Of a DNA stretch of 34,901 bases, positions 7,964 to 16,211 are shown one piece after another; the stretch's first letter is position 1, and each line of letters begins with the position of its first letter. Below the pieces are notes generated by a model that searched no databases, was not told the origin of the DNA, and saw only the letters and a program-made list of their open reading frames with translations. A program made the position numbers and the translations under genes. Source of the stretch: Beijerinckiaceae bacterium (GTDB taxonomy: Bacteria; Pseudomonadota; Alphaproteobacteria; Rhizobiales; Beijerinckiaceae); assembly GCA_947474545.1 (NCBI GenBank), contig CANJJI010000034.1, positions 1-34,901 on the forward strand. Reading direction: 5' to 3'.

Positions 7964-9259
7964 CTAATCCTGAAAGGGATTATGGACAAGTATCGTATCA
8001 GCGCGCTCGGGACTTGTGGACAACAACGAGACTGGCGCCCCAATCAACTCTTCGATTCGCCGGACGTATTTGACGGCAGCTGCCGGGAGTTGCGCCCATG
8101 AGCGCGCGCCTTGAGTGGTTCCCGGCCACCCCTCAATAACCTCGTAAATCGGTTCAACCCGCGCCTGCGCAGCCTGCGCTGCTGGTAAGTAATCAATCGT
8201 TTCGCCATCGAGCCTGTAGGCCGTGCAAACCTTGATTTCCTTGAAGCCGTCCAACACATCGAGCTTGGTCAGCGCTATGCCATCAATGCCGGATGTCTTC
8301 ACCGTCTGGCGCACCAATACAGCGTCGAACCAACCACAACGCCGGGGCCGGCCTGTCACCGTCCCGAATTCATGGCCTTTTTCGCCGATCAGCTGGCCCG
8401 TTGCATCGTTCAATTCGCAGGGGAAAGGCCCTTCGCCCACCCGGGTCGTATAGGCCTTGGCGATACCTAGCACGTATTGCGCGGCTTTCGGCCCCAGCCC
8501 TGAACCAGTCGCCGCATTAGCGGCAACCGTGTTGGAAGACGTCACATAGGGATAGGTGCCATGGTCGATATCCAGCAGCGCGCCTTGCGCGCCTTCAAAC
8601 AGGATCCGTTTTCCCGCGCGGCGCAGATCTTCCAGCAAGGACCAGGTGCGGTCCACATAGGTTAGTACTTCCTCAGCAACCGCCGCCAGCTCGTCGCGAA
8701 TCATCTGTGGCTTGATTTCATCGAGCCCAAAACCGCGCCGTAGCGCGTTGTGATGGGTAAGCAGCCGCGCAATCTTGGCGTCCAGCGTCGAAAAATCCGC
8801 CAGATCCATGACGCGAATCGCCCGGCGGCCGACCTTGTCTTCATAGGCGGGACCAATGCCGCGCATCGTCGTGCCGATTTTCGTTCCCGCAGCCGCTGTA
8901 TTTTCGCGCAGCGCGTCGAGATCACGATGAACCGAGAGAATCAGCGGCGCATTCTCGGCAACACGGAGATTATCGCGCGATACCTCGACGCCCTGCTTGC
9001 GCAGACCAGCAATTTCCTTGACGAGATGATGTGGATCGACAACGACGCCATTCCCGATGACCGACAATTTACCTGGGCGCACGATTCCCGAAGGCAACAG
9101 CGACAGCTTGTACGTTACCCCATCGATAACAAGCGTATGTCCGGCATTGTGCCCGCCCTGAAAGCGCACAACCACGTCCGCCTCGACCGACAGCCAGTCA
9201 ACGATCTTGCCTTTGCCCTCGTCGCCCCATTGAGCGCCGACCACCACTACATTCGCCAT
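7964..9259 (-). CDS. purA: adenylosuccinate synthetase
   Basis: PurA condenses IMP and aspartate with GTP to form adenylosuccinate, the committed step to AMP. The 431-residue length is standard. The N-terminal GTP-binding loop [16 protein letters not shown] contains the catalytic Asp, and GHNAGHT supplies the catalytic His. [18 protein letters not shown] and [11 protein letters not shown]-like motifs ([12 protein letters not shown] here) are intact, as is [13 protein letters not shown]. The cytoplasmic enzyme is encoded alone. Upstream, an intrinsic terminator on the same strand lies 60 bp before the start codon with no gene feeding it, so the gene may be expressed through a leader RNA (see 9319-9500). 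The leader also contains a GTCCGGG...CCCGGAC inverted repeat (about 9276-9317). Confidence 0.97.
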   Translation of the reverse strand: MANVVVVGAQWGDEGKGKIVDWLSVEADVVVRFQGGHNAGHTLVIDGVTYKLSLLPSGIVRPGKLSVIGNGVVVDPHHLVKEIAGLRKQGVEVSRDNLRVAENAPLILSVHRDLDALRENTAAAGTKIGTTMRGIGPAYEDKVGRRAIRVMDLADFSTLDAKIARLLTHHNALRRGFGLDEIKPQMIRDELAAVAEEVLTYVDRTWSLLEDLRRAGKRILFEGAQGALLDIDHGTYPYVTSSNTVAANAATGSGLGPKAAQYVLGIAKAYTTRVGEGPFPCELNDATGQLIGEKGHEFGTVTGRPRRCGWFDAVLVRQTVKTSGIDGIALTKLDVLDGFKEIKVCTAYRLDGETIDYLPAAQAAQARVEPIYEVIEGWPGTTQGARSWAQLPAAAVKYVRRIEELIGAPVSLLSTSPERADTILVHNPFQD

Positions 9260-9318
9260 AACCGGTTTCCGTGATTGTCCGGGTTCCGTCCCGGCCGCCG
9301 CTCGCGGTCCCGGACTGC

Positions 9319-9354
9319 AAAAAACCCCGCCGCAACCACAATGGCTGCGCGGGG
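9319..9354 (-). terminator. intrinsic terminator in the purA leader
   Basis: On the minus strand CCCCGC...GCGGGG forms the outer stem, with further pairing GCAGCC/GGTTGC inside, followed by six U residues (A-run at 9319-9324 on the plus strand). No minus-strand gene lies between it and the divergent plcP-like gene at 9529. It therefore either ends a short independent RNA, attenuates purA, or is a leftover terminator of a lost upstream gene; serA often precedes purA in relatives (recalled, not tested). Confidence 0.75.
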
Positions 9355-9471
9355 CTCATTGCGGACGTCCATTAGCGGATTGGACGGGGCGTGTAAATGG
9401 CCGGACAACCAAGCGATCTTTACAGTCGCTTTCGACAAACGAGGCAGCTCACCAAAAAAACAGCGAATAGC

Positions 9472-9500
9472 GTCATAAAACCTTGACGTGAATCAGACAA
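9472..9500 (-). promoter_or_regulatory. possible promoter for the purA leader / small RNA
   Basis: Minus strand TTGTCT (9500-9495), 17 bp, TATGAC (9477-9472) is a plausible housekeeping-type promoter. Initiation near 9465 would give about 145 nt of RNA before the terminator at 9354-9319. The -10 hexamer is only a partial match. Confidence 0.3.
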
Positions 9501-9528
9501 CTAGCCGTCAGAAACTTAACAAATCTGG

Positions 9529-10350
9529 ATGGCAGCCTTGCTTGACGACACACCCAGCAATCACGTCAAAACCCTCTTTATTTCTGATATCCATCTGGGC
9601 GCCAGAGGGTGCAATGCCGAGGCATTTCTAGACTTCCTCAAGCATTACGACGCCGACACAATCTATCTTGTCGGCGATATCATTGATTGCTGGCGGCTCA
9701 AGGCAGCCTGGTACTGGCCTGATCTCCACAACGTGGTTGTGCAGAAGTTTTTGCGCAAGGCGCGTAAAGGGACACGCATCGTCTACGTACCCGGCAACCA
9801 CGATGAACTAGTCCGGGACTATGACGGCCTGAATTTCGGTGGCATCGAAATCGCCAATGAAGTGAAATTGCGGCTTGTTGACGGCCGTACAGCACTCATT
9901 CTCCATGGCGACAAGTTCGATACCGTGGTGCGCAACATGAAATGGCTCGCGCATTTCGGCGACTGGGCTTATGACTTCGCCATCTACATCAACCGATATC
10001 TCAATCTCATACGGCGCAAACTTGGGATGCCCTATTGGTCGTTCTCCGCAGCCGCAAAGTCAAAGGTGAAACAGGCCGTCAATTTCATTGGCGCCTTTGA
10101 AGAAGCCGTCGTAGCTGATGCAAATCATCAGGGCGCGCAGGTCGTGATATGCGGCCATATCCATCAAGCAGCCGCACGACAGATTGGACCAATCTTTTAT
10201 ATGAATTGCGGCGACTGGGTGGAATCGCGCACTGCCATCGCCGAACATTTTGACGGCACCCTCGAACTGATCCGCTGGGACGCAGTTGCCGCCCATCAAA
10301 ACTCCTCTCAAACACCAGCCAACGCGTCGGCGCTTCAGACAGCTTCCTGA
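9529..10350 (+). CDS. plcP: PlcP-like metallophosphoesterase (phospholipase C, lipid remodelling)
   Basis: The 273-residue calcineurin-like phosphoesterase has metal-binding motifs DIHLG (D20, H22), GDIID (D50), GNHDE (N90, H91), HGD (H126, D128) and GHIHQ (H210, H212). It is often annotated as a UDP-2,3-diacylglucosamine pyrophosphatase. However, stretches such as RIVYVPGNHDELVRDYDG, KVKQAVNFIGAFEEA and NCGDWVESRTAIAEH match my recollection of Sinorhizobium PlcP. That enzyme cleaves phosphatidylcholine/ethanolamine to diacylglycerol under phosphate starvation. Context supports this: the convergent neighbours Agt, BtaB and BtaA all consume diacylglycerol. Its 3' end overlaps the agt-like gene by 16 bp tail to tail. 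No strong Pho box is visible upstream. Confidence is high for the fold and good for PlcP rather than LpxH. Confidence 0.82.
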   Translation: MAALLDDTPSNHVKTLFISDIHLGARGCNAEAFLDFLKHYDADTIYLVGDIIDCWRLKAAWYWPDLHNVVVQKFLRKARKGTRIVYVPGNHDELVRDYDGLNFGGIEIANEVKLRLVDGRTALILHGDKFDTVVRNMKWLAHFGDWAYDFAIYINRYLNLIRRKLGMPYWSFSAAAKSKVKQAVNFIGAFEEAVVADANHQGAQVVICGHIHQAAARQIGPIFYMNCGDWVESRTAIAEHFDGTLELIRWDAVAAHQNSSQTPANASALQTAS

Positions 10351-11408
10351 AGCGCGCCGGGCTGCCACGAAATCTGGTTCGCCCTGACGACGTTGCCCAT
10401 AAAGCTGCGCGCGCTTTCCTGCATGCTGTGCGCGGCTCCATAACGGCGGCACTTGTCACGAGATATATCCAGGGCCGCGAGCGCAGCGCGCCGCAAATCA
10501 AAATCGAGCACACCGCAACCTGTATCCCCCACCACATCCAGCGGACCTGCGACAGGGTATGCTGCAACTGGCATGCCGCAGGCCATAGCTTCCAGCATCA
10601 CCAGACCGTATGTATCGGTGAGGCTTGGAAATACAAAAACGTCGGCACTCGCATATGCCCTGCTCAATTCAGCGCCATCCAGCCTGCCGGGAAATATCAC
10701 GCCGGGATACGCTTGCATCAATGCGTTGCGCGCCGGACCGTCGCCGACGACAACTTTGACGCCGGGCAGATCGAGCTTCAGAAACGCTTCTATATTCTTT
10801 TCAACCGCAACGCGGCCGACGAAGAGAAAGGCCGGCTTCGGCCACAACAGCTCCACCGGGTCCGGCACTGGAAAATTGTGCAAGGGTATGCCGCGCCGCC
10901 AAGGGACGAGATGTTCAAATCCAAGCGATTCAAGTTCTTGCTGGACACTTCGGGTGGATACCATCGTCATTGCCGACGCATTGTGAAAGCGCCGCAATGC
11001 GGCATAGCTCCAGGAAAGTGGTATCGGCCAGCGCGCAGCAAGATACTCGGGAAAGCGCGTGTGGTAGCAGGTTGTGTAGCGCCGCCCGCTGCGCAGACAA
11101 TGCATACGTGTCAAAAAGCCAATCGGTCCCTCGGTGGCTATATGCACGGCATCCGGATCATGCCTTTCGATGAACCTTCCGATGGCAGAAGGCAAAGGCA
11201 GGGCTATCCTCAACCCGGGATAGGAAGGCGCCGGTATGGAGGAAAAACCTTCCGTCGTTAGCATGACTACATCAATACCAGTCGCGGTGAGCTCTTCCAT
11301 CAGCCATTGCAGCGTGCGCGCGACACCGTTGACTTGCGGACGCCACGCATCTGTTGCGATCAGGATGCGTGGCGTCCGGACTGCGCCGGATTGTTGCCCG
11401 GCGGCCAC
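10335..11408 (-). CDS. agt: GT4-family glycosyltransferase, Agt-like (glycosyl-diacylglycerol synthase)
   Basis: The 357-residue GT-B enzyme of family 4 begins with RILIATDAWRPQVNGVARTL. It contains HIATEGPIGFLTR (about 89-101) and YHTRFPEYLAARWP. The C-terminal nucleotide-sugar half has LFVGRVAVEKNIEAFL (about 195-210) and a D-x7-E variant of the EX7E motif (TDTYGLVMLEAMACGMP, D265/E273). Agrobacterium and marine homologues (Agt) transfer glucose or glucuronate from UDP-sugars to diacylglycerol when phosphate is scarce. GTG at 11408 begins one base after the btaB stop, so it is very probably translationally coupled in a btaA-btaB-agt operon. The sugar donor cannot be read from sequence. A mannosyltransferase acting on another lipid is the main alternative. 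Confidence 0.78.
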   Translation of the reverse strand: MAAGQQSGAVRTPRILIATDAWRPQVNGVARTLQWLMEELTATGIDVVMLTTEGFSSIPAPSYPGLRIALPLPSAIGRFIERHDPDAVHIATEGPIGFLTRMHCLRSGRRYTTCYHTRFPEYLAARWPIPLSWSYAALRRFHNASAMTMVSTRSVQQELESLGFEHLVPWRRGIPLHNFPVPDPVELLWPKPAFLFVGRVAVEKNIEAFLKLDLPGVKVVVGDGPARNALMQAYPGVIFPGRLDGAELSRAYASADVFVFPSLTDTYGLVMLEAMACGMPVAAYPVAGPLDVVGDTGCGVLDFDLRRAALAALDISRDKCRRYGAAHSMQESARSFMGNVVRANQISWQPGALQEAV

Positions 11409-11409
11409 T

Positions 11410-12102
11410 TTAATTCACACGATTAAGGGCTGAAGACTCTAGCCAGCTGTGGTCTTTGCCCGGCAATACCGCCACCGCGTGAAACGCATAGGCGCGAAAT
11501 GGCTTCATGACCCGTGCGTATGTGCCCCGCCGGGAGGCCAATGTCGCAAACGCCGGTTCGAAGTTCTCGCGCGGCGTAACCGAAAACGCCGCCAACCATG
11601 ATTTCATGGCCTTGCCGAACCAGGGCGGCAGACCTGAAAAATCTCCGAAATCGACAATATGCAGAGAGCCGTTTGGAGCCAGAAGATCCATGGCATGATC
11701 GAGCACATCTTCCCACGAAGGGATCATCGACAATGCATAGGAAATGAAGATGCGATCAAATTTCTCGACGTTGAACAGGTCCGATGACCGGACATCGCAT
11801 GCATCAGCCACGGCAACCTGGATACGGCCTTCGAGTTTTTCTCCCGCAATCGACTTTCTGGCTGTTTCCAGCATCTGAGAAGAAATGTCGACGCCATAAA
11901 ATTGAGCCTGCGGATAGGCCTTCGCAGCCACGATAAGATTTCTTGCTGTACCGCACCCGATTTCCAGCACCTTGCCACCATCCGGCGGTTGCAATTCGCG
12001 CACCAATCCGTCACGGCCGAGCAGATAAAACTTACGGCTTGCATCATAGATATGCCGTTGGCCGCGGTACATTCTGTCCATGTGATCGGCAGCAGGACTC
12101 AT
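11410..12102 (-). CDS. btaB: BtaB, S-adenosylmethionine:diacylglycerylhomoserine N-methyltransferase
   Basis: The 230-residue class I methyltransferase shows the BtaB hallmark N-terminus (DRMYRGQRHIYDASRKFYLLGRD, residues 8-30), the SAM motif VLEIGCGTARN (about 45-55), an acidic VDIS loop and AVADACDV. It adds three methyl groups to diacylglycerylhomoserine made by BtaA, giving the phosphorus-free betaine lipid DGTS. It starts four bases after btaA ends and is followed immediately by the agt-like gene. It is cytoplasmic, probably acting at the inner membrane surface. The assignment rests on family motifs plus the BtaA neighbour and is strong. Confidence 0.92.
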   Translation of the reverse strand: MSPAADHMDRMYRGQRHIYDASRKFYLLGRDGLVRELQPPDGGKVLEIGCGTARNLIVAAKAYPQAQFYGVDISSQMLETARKSIAGEKLEGRIQVAVADACDVRSSDLFNVEKFDRIFISYALSMIPSWEDVLDHAMDLLAPNGSLHIVDFGDFSGLPPWFGKAMKSWLAAFSVTPRENFEPAFATLASRRGTYARVMKPFRAYAFHAVAVLPGKDHSWLESSALNRVN

Positions 12103-12106
12103 GACG

Positions 12107-13351
12107 TCAGCCTTTCAACGTGTACAGATGAAACGCGCCGTAGATGGAGGAGCGATCACGCGCGCCAAAATCACGGCTGGCGTCTTCCTCGTATTGCCAC
12201 ACATTCAGCAGGCTGTTTGGAATGCGGCCCGGCAATAAACGCTCATTCGCCGCTGTGCGGAAAATAACGCGGGCACCCGGACGCGCTGTGCGGGTGATCT
12301 CGCTCCAAAGCGCCGTCAGGTCTTCATCATTCATCCAGTCCTGCGCATCCAGCAGGACATAGGCATCAAGCGTTTGCGGAGCCTTGGCCGCGAGTATCGC
12401 AGTCATCGAACCTTGAACAGGCTCAACGCGCCCGGCCCGTTCGCGAATCGTCTGGAAATTATGAGCTTCGAGATAGGGAGGCAGAGATGGATTTGACCCG
12501 GGCGCATAAGAGCGTCCAAATGCCTGCCACGCGTAATAATTCGATTTGATATCGAACCCGCAGGCCAGCTTTTCCAGCCGAGCGCGCAATACCGCGCCGA
12601 TTCCCAAATCGTGATCGCCAGCAAGTGAACGATATTGCGACGGCGGAATGCCAAGACCATAAAGCGACGCAGGTTGACGCAGGAGCCAGCGCATGGTCGG
12701 CCGCTCGAAGACCGGCGCAATATGACGGTCGAACAATGCGCGCTGCTCTTCCAGCGAATTGGCTTGCAGCATAACCGCCGGATTGGCGCCATAGAGACGG
12801 CCCAGCAAATGCCCTGCGCCAATGAAGTTGCCGAGCAATCCGTAGCGATAGAAGCCACGCGCAAACATGCTAATGCGCCGCTGTCCCGTCATCCTGCGTG
12901 AATCCCAATAAGCTTTGGTCGTGGGGTCGAGTACCGGACGGAGCAATTGTTCATAAGCTTTCACGTTCTGTGAGTCGCTCGCCTTGCCGAAAAACCGGAA
13001 GAAGCTCTCGTGATCCGGCAATGATCTTGCCGCGGCGATTTTCAGCTTGGTTAAAGCGATATGCGCGCCGTTGAGATCAACGGCAGTCACATGCTCCGGG
13101 TTGGCTGTGAGATAGCTCAGAGCATTGCATCCACCTGATGCAATTGTGATGATGCGATCAGAAGGAAGCAATTTCAGCGCTTCCATATCGATGACCGGAT
13201 CTTCCCAGATTTGCGGATAAACCAGACCACGAAATGCAAACGTGAACAGGCGCTCGAGAATGCCTTCCCGAGACATCGCCTTGTTTTTGTGGACGGCGCC
13301 GTTCAGGCCTTCGACCGTTATCCGTTGTACCGCCTGCGCGCTGTTTGCCAT
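12107..13351 (-). CDS. btaA: BtaA, S-adenosylmethionine:diacylglycerol 3-amino-3-carboxypropyltransferase (DUF3419)
   Basis: The 414-residue DUF3419 protein transfers the 3-amino-3-carboxypropyl group of SAM onto diacylglycerol, forming diacylglycerylhomoserine. Recognisable parts are FTFAFRGLVYPQIWEDP near the N-terminus, IASGGCNALSYLTANP with VTAVDLNGAHIAL (SAM site), QANSLEEQRALFDRHIAP, and the C-terminal YVLLDAQDWMNDEDLTALWSEI with RTAANERLLPGRI. I prefer ATG 13351; the in-frame ATG at 13411 would add 20 atypical residues and lies against a degenerate Pho-like motif. The gene heads a tight btaA-btaB-agt unit. It lies 119 bp downstream of an SDR gene on the same strand, so read-through from the ABC operon is possible. 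Confidence 0.93.
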   Translation of the reverse strand: MANSAQAVQRITVEGLNGAVHKNKAMSREGILERLFTFAFRGLVYPQIWEDPVIDMEALKLLPSDRIITIASGGCNALSYLTANPEHVTAVDLNGAHIALTKLKIAAARSLPDHESFFRFFGKASDSQNVKAYEQLLRPVLDPTTKAYWDSRRMTGQRRISMFARGFYRYGLLGNFIGAGHLLGRLYGANPAVMLQANSLEEQRALFDRHIAPVFERPTMRWLLRQPASLYGLGIPPSQYRSLAGDHDLGIGAVLRARLEKLACGFDIKSNYYAWQAFGRSYAPGSNPSLPPYLEAHNFQTIRERAGRVEPVQGSMTAILAAKAPQTLDAYVLLDAQDWMNDEDLTALWSEITRTARPGARVIFRTAANERLLPGRIPNSLLNVWQYEEDASRDFGARDRSSIYGAFHLYTLKG

Positions 13352-13420
13352 GATTGATCCCGAATCCCCTAGGGTTTCATGGGATGTAGGCGCGCCATAA
13401 TTCAGCAGCATGAACGCCAG

Positions 13421-13438
13421 ACGACGTTATTTTGACAC
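13421..13438 (-). promoter_or_regulatory. degenerate Pho-box-like direct repeat upstream of btaA
   Basis: On the minus strand GTGTCAA-AATA-ACGTCGT matches the tandem consensus CTGTCAT-N4-CTGTCAT at 9 of 14 informative positions, with the correct 11-bp spacing. Betaine-lipid genes in rhizobia are controlled by PhoB, which makes the site plausible. A match this weak could arise by chance in a short intergenic region. Confidence 0.25.
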
Positions 13439-13470
13439 CTTAAGTCACTGAGCAATCTGACGATCTATGA

Positions 13471-14154
13471 TCAGAACGTTTCTGTCCATGGCCGCACTTC
13501 AATCTCCCAGCTCCACGACGAACGTGGCTGGTTAATCAGATGCAGATAGCTTTGCGCGATCGCGTCAGGATCCAGCAATTTATCCGCGCCTGGCTCATCC
13601 AATCTGCGCGCGGAGCGGATGCCGCCATCAATCACCACATGGCCGACATGGATGTTTTGCGGATGCAGTTCACGCGCCATGCTCTGAGCGAGTCCACGCA
13701 GCGCAAACTTGCCCATGGCAAACGGCGCGGACCGCGCGAAACCCTTCACGCCTGCCGAAGCGCCTGTGAAGATGATCGTGCCCGCCCCACACGTCAGCAT
13801 GCGCCGCGCCGCCTGCTGCGCCACAAGAAACGCGCCGAAGGAGCAGATTTCCATGGTCTTGCGAACCTCTTCCGGATCAAGCTCGATCAATGGGCCGCGT
13901 GTTCTGTAGGAAGGATTGTAGATCACGACATCGGGATCCCGAGGCAACGCAGCAAACAACGCCGCAACATCCTCCACTTTCGAAACATCGCAGGCATGAA
14001 CGCTGGCTTTGGTTTCAGCAGCAAGCGCGGCTAGCTTCGGCGGATTACGCGCCGCAAGCGCAACATCATAACCTTCGCGGGCCAACAATCGGGCTAATGA
14101 AGCAGAGACACCATCGCCCACACCGGCAATCAAGGCAGATTTGGTTTCCGGCAT
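13471..14154 (-). CDS. atypical short-chain dehydrogenase/reductase (SDR_c10-like)
   Basis: The 227-residue Rossmann protein begins SALIAGVGDGVSASLARLLA, an incomplete version of the TGxxxGxG cofactor motif. A central GTIIFTGASAGVKG holds the usual serine. Where classical SDRs have YxxxK, this protein has FAMGK (within APFAMGKFALRGLAQSMAREL), so the catalytic tyrosine is replaced by phenylalanine. This substitution is characteristic of the SDR_c10 subgroup rather than a sign of decay. Reaction and substrate are unknown. It is the last gene of the ABC-transporter operon, 32 bp after the second-copy binding protein, so it may act on the imported compound, but that is inference. Confidence 0.78.
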   Translation of the reverse strand: MPETKSALIAGVGDGVSASLARLLAREGYDVALAARNPPKLAALAAETKASVHACDVSKVEDVAALFAALPRDPDVVIYNPSYRTRGPLIELDPEEVRKTMEICSFGAFLVAQQAARRMLTCGAGTIIFTGASAGVKGFARSAPFAMGKFALRGLAQSMARELHPQNIHVGHVVIDGGIRSARRLDEPGADKLLDPDAIAQSYLHLINQPRSSWSWEIEVRPWTETF

Positions 14155-14186
14155 GTATGTCTCCCGTTGTTGCGATGTATCCGGCG

Positions 14187-15152
14187 TTACTTCCTGCGCG
14201 GTGGTATCTGGATGAGTTGAGCAAGCTGTTCTTTCGTCAGCGGCTCGCGAAGATATTTGAGTTCGAGCGCATCCTGCACGATGGATTCAATACCGTTGAT
14301 CTTGTCCGGATTACAGTTTTCGTAGGGCGTGAATTCTTTGAGATTGCGCTTGTTCACGCTTTCGCTCACCTGTGAATAATCGGCATAGGCCTTTTCGCCT
14401 TCGGGCGTTTTGTAGACATATTCGATGCTCTCACGGAAAGCTTCCATAAAACGCTGCAGCAATTCCGGCTTGTCTTTAACGATATTTGTATGCGCAATCA
14501 GAACACGCGAAGTGACATTAGCGAGGGCGGGTACATCGGACGAACGAAACAGCACACGTATACGCCCTGCTTCCACCTGATCGAGATTGAGTGGCGCACC
14601 TGACCAGCCGACGTCAATCTGCCCGCTCATGAGCTGCGTGAATGTACCCGGCGTTGAACCTGTCGCTGTCGCCTTGAACTTGCCGCCGAGATATTTCTCC
14701 ATCTGCAAGACTGTTGCATGCGTCGAGGATCCGTTGCTCGAATAGGCAACTGTCTTGCCAAGCGCATCGCGCGGCGTCTTGATCGGCGAATCCGCTTTCA
14801 CATACCAATAAAGATTGGAATCACTGGTGAAATTGGAACCGATAATGCGGATCGGCGCGCCTTTCTGATAGGCACCCAGAATGCCCGGCGTGCCCGCGCC
14901 ATTGCCGATATCCGCGCCCCCTGAAACAATGGCCTGCACGGTTTCGCCTGTCGCTGCAGTATAGAAAACATCCAGTTCGATACCATATTTCTTGAAGATA
15001 CCCGCTTTCTGGCCAACTTCCATGAAACCGGATTCGCCTGTTCCACGCGCGCCAACAGCCGCTTTAAGGCGATCCTGTGCCAATGCGCCGTTTGCGTGCG
15101 GGAGACACAAGACAGACAGAGCCACCAGCCCAAGCCACGTTTTCGCTTGCAT
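14187..15152 (-). CDS. NMT1/SsuA-like ABC substrate-binding protein (second tandem copy)
   Basis: The 321-residue periplasmic binding protein has a signal peptide (MQAKTWLGLVALSVLCLPHANGALA). The NMT1/SsuA fold shows GTGESGFMEVGQKAGIFKKYGIELDVFY, GETVQAIVSGGADIGN, and the central VAYSSNGSSTHATVLQMEKYLGG and GQIDVGWSGAP. It is clearly paralogous to the gene immediately upstream (15200-16165). The two align over the whole length without gaps of note and share the same C-terminus (KYLREPLTKEQL..LI.IPPR.K), indicating tandem duplication. The ligand is unknown; family members bind sulfonates, nitrate, pyrimidine precursors or aromatic acids. Differences cluster near the predicted pocket loops (SAPLNLD versus AGAPFGVD), so ligand preference may have diverged. 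Confidence 0.85.
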   Translation of the reverse strand: MQAKTWLGLVALSVLCLPHANGALAQDRLKAAVGARGTGESGFMEVGQKAGIFKKYGIELDVFYTAATGETVQAIVSGGADIGNGAGTPGILGAYQKGAPIRIIGSNFTSDSNLYWYVKADSPIKTPRDALGKTVAYSSNGSSTHATVLQMEKYLGGKFKATATGSTPGTFTQLMSGQIDVGWSGAPLNLDQVEAGRIRVLFRSSDVPALANVTSRVLIAHTNIVKDKPELLQRFMEAFRESIEYVYKTPEGEKAYADYSQVSESVNKRNLKEFTPYENCNPDKINGIESIVQDALELKYLREPLTKEQLAQLIQIPPRRK

Positions 15153-15199
15153 GATTCACGCCCCCTTTGCTGTTGAATTTGAATCCTGTCTCCCCGCCG

Positions 15200-16165
15200 C
15201 TATTTCTTGCGTGGTGGAATGCGGATCAGTTCCGTCAATTGCTCTTTTGTCAGCGGTTCGCGGAGATATTTGAAATCGATCGCATCCTGCAGGATGGCGT
15301 CGAGTCCGTTGATCTGATCCGGATTCACGGCCGCATAAGGCACAAACTCTTTCAGCGTACGGCGGTTCACCGCTTCCGTGCTTTCGGTGAACATTGCATA
15401 GGCCTTCTCGCCTTCAGGGGTTTTATAGATGTGCTCAATGCTTTCGCGGAATGCATCCATGAAGCGCTGCATAAGTTCCGGCTTGCCCTTGACCACATCC
15501 ACATGACCGATGATCACGCGCGTTGTCACATTGGCGAGCGCAGGCACGTCTGAGGCGCGAAACAACATGCGGACTTTGCCAGCTTCAATCTGGTCGACAC
15601 CGAAAGGCGCTCCCGCCCAGCCTACATCGATCTGTCCACTCATCACTTGAGTCAGCGTCGCTGGACTTGACCCTGTCGCGGTCGCGCGAAACTTGCCGCC
15701 GAGATATTTTTCCATCTGCAAGATCGTATTATGCGTCGAGGATCCATTGGTTGAATAGGACACAAGCTTGCCCAGGGCGTCTTTCGGTTCCTTGATCGGC
15801 GAGTCCGCGCGCACGTACCAGAAGAGGTTTGAATCGCCTGTGAAGTTCGAGCCGAGGATTCGCACCGGCGCGCCTTTTTGAAACGCGCTGAGAATACCGG
15901 GAATGCCCGTGGCATTGCCGAGATCTGCGCCTTTCGACACAACCGCCTGAATGGTTTCACCCGTGCCCGCGGTATAGAAAATTTCCAGATCGATGCCGTG
16001 TTTCTTGAATATGCCCGCTTTCTGCCCAACTTCGGGAATGCCGGATTCCCCCGTGCCGCGCTGCCCAACAGCCATCTTCAATTTGTCCTGCGCATGCACG
16101 TCCACAGATGAAATCACGCTACCGCCCATCACAAGCGCAAGTGCAGCTGTAGTAAACTTTGTCAT
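15200..16165 (-). CDS. NMT1/SsuA-like ABC substrate-binding protein (first tandem copy)
   Basis: The 321-residue periplasmic protein starts MTKFTTAALALVMGGSVISSVDVHAQ, a signal peptide ending near AQ. The start at 16165 is supported by GGGGAG upstream; the longer frame to 16207 adds residues before a normal signal peptide. Family motifs are the same as in its tandem paralogue: GTGESGIPEVGQKAGIFKKHG, GETIQAVVSKGADLGN and GSSTHNTILQMEKYLGG. It follows the second permease by 46 bp and precedes its paralogue by 47 bp. Both copies look intact, so neither appears to be a decaying duplicate. The ligand cannot be named from sequence. Confidence 0.87.
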   Translation of the reverse strand: MTKFTTAALALVMGGSVISSVDVHAQDKLKMAVGQRGTGESGIPEVGQKAGIFKKHGIDLEIFYTAGTGETIQAVVSKGADLGNATGIPGILSAFQKGAPVRILGSNFTGDSNLFWYVRADSPIKEPKDALGKLVSYSTNGSSTHNTILQMEKYLGGKFRATATGSSPATLTQVMSGQIDVGWAGAPFGVDQIEAGKVRMLFRASDVPALANVTTRVIIGHVDVVKGKPELMQRFMDAFRESIEHIYKTPEGEKAYAMFTESTEAVNRRTLKEFVPYAAVNPDQINGLDAILQDAIDFKYLREPLTKEQLTELIRIPPRKK

Positions 16166-16211
16166 CCTGTACTCTCCCCATTGTCCCGCATCAGCGAGAC
16201 TCTTCACTGAA

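Noticed and set aside
9470-9511. Pho box upstream of the plcP-like gene
   Set aside because: GCGTCAT and CCGTCAG occur, but not in 11-bp register, and the adjoining half-site scores only 3 of 7.
10428-11261. 277-codon plus-strand open frame
   Set aside because: It is antisense to the agt-like glycosyltransferase and has no recognisable domain.
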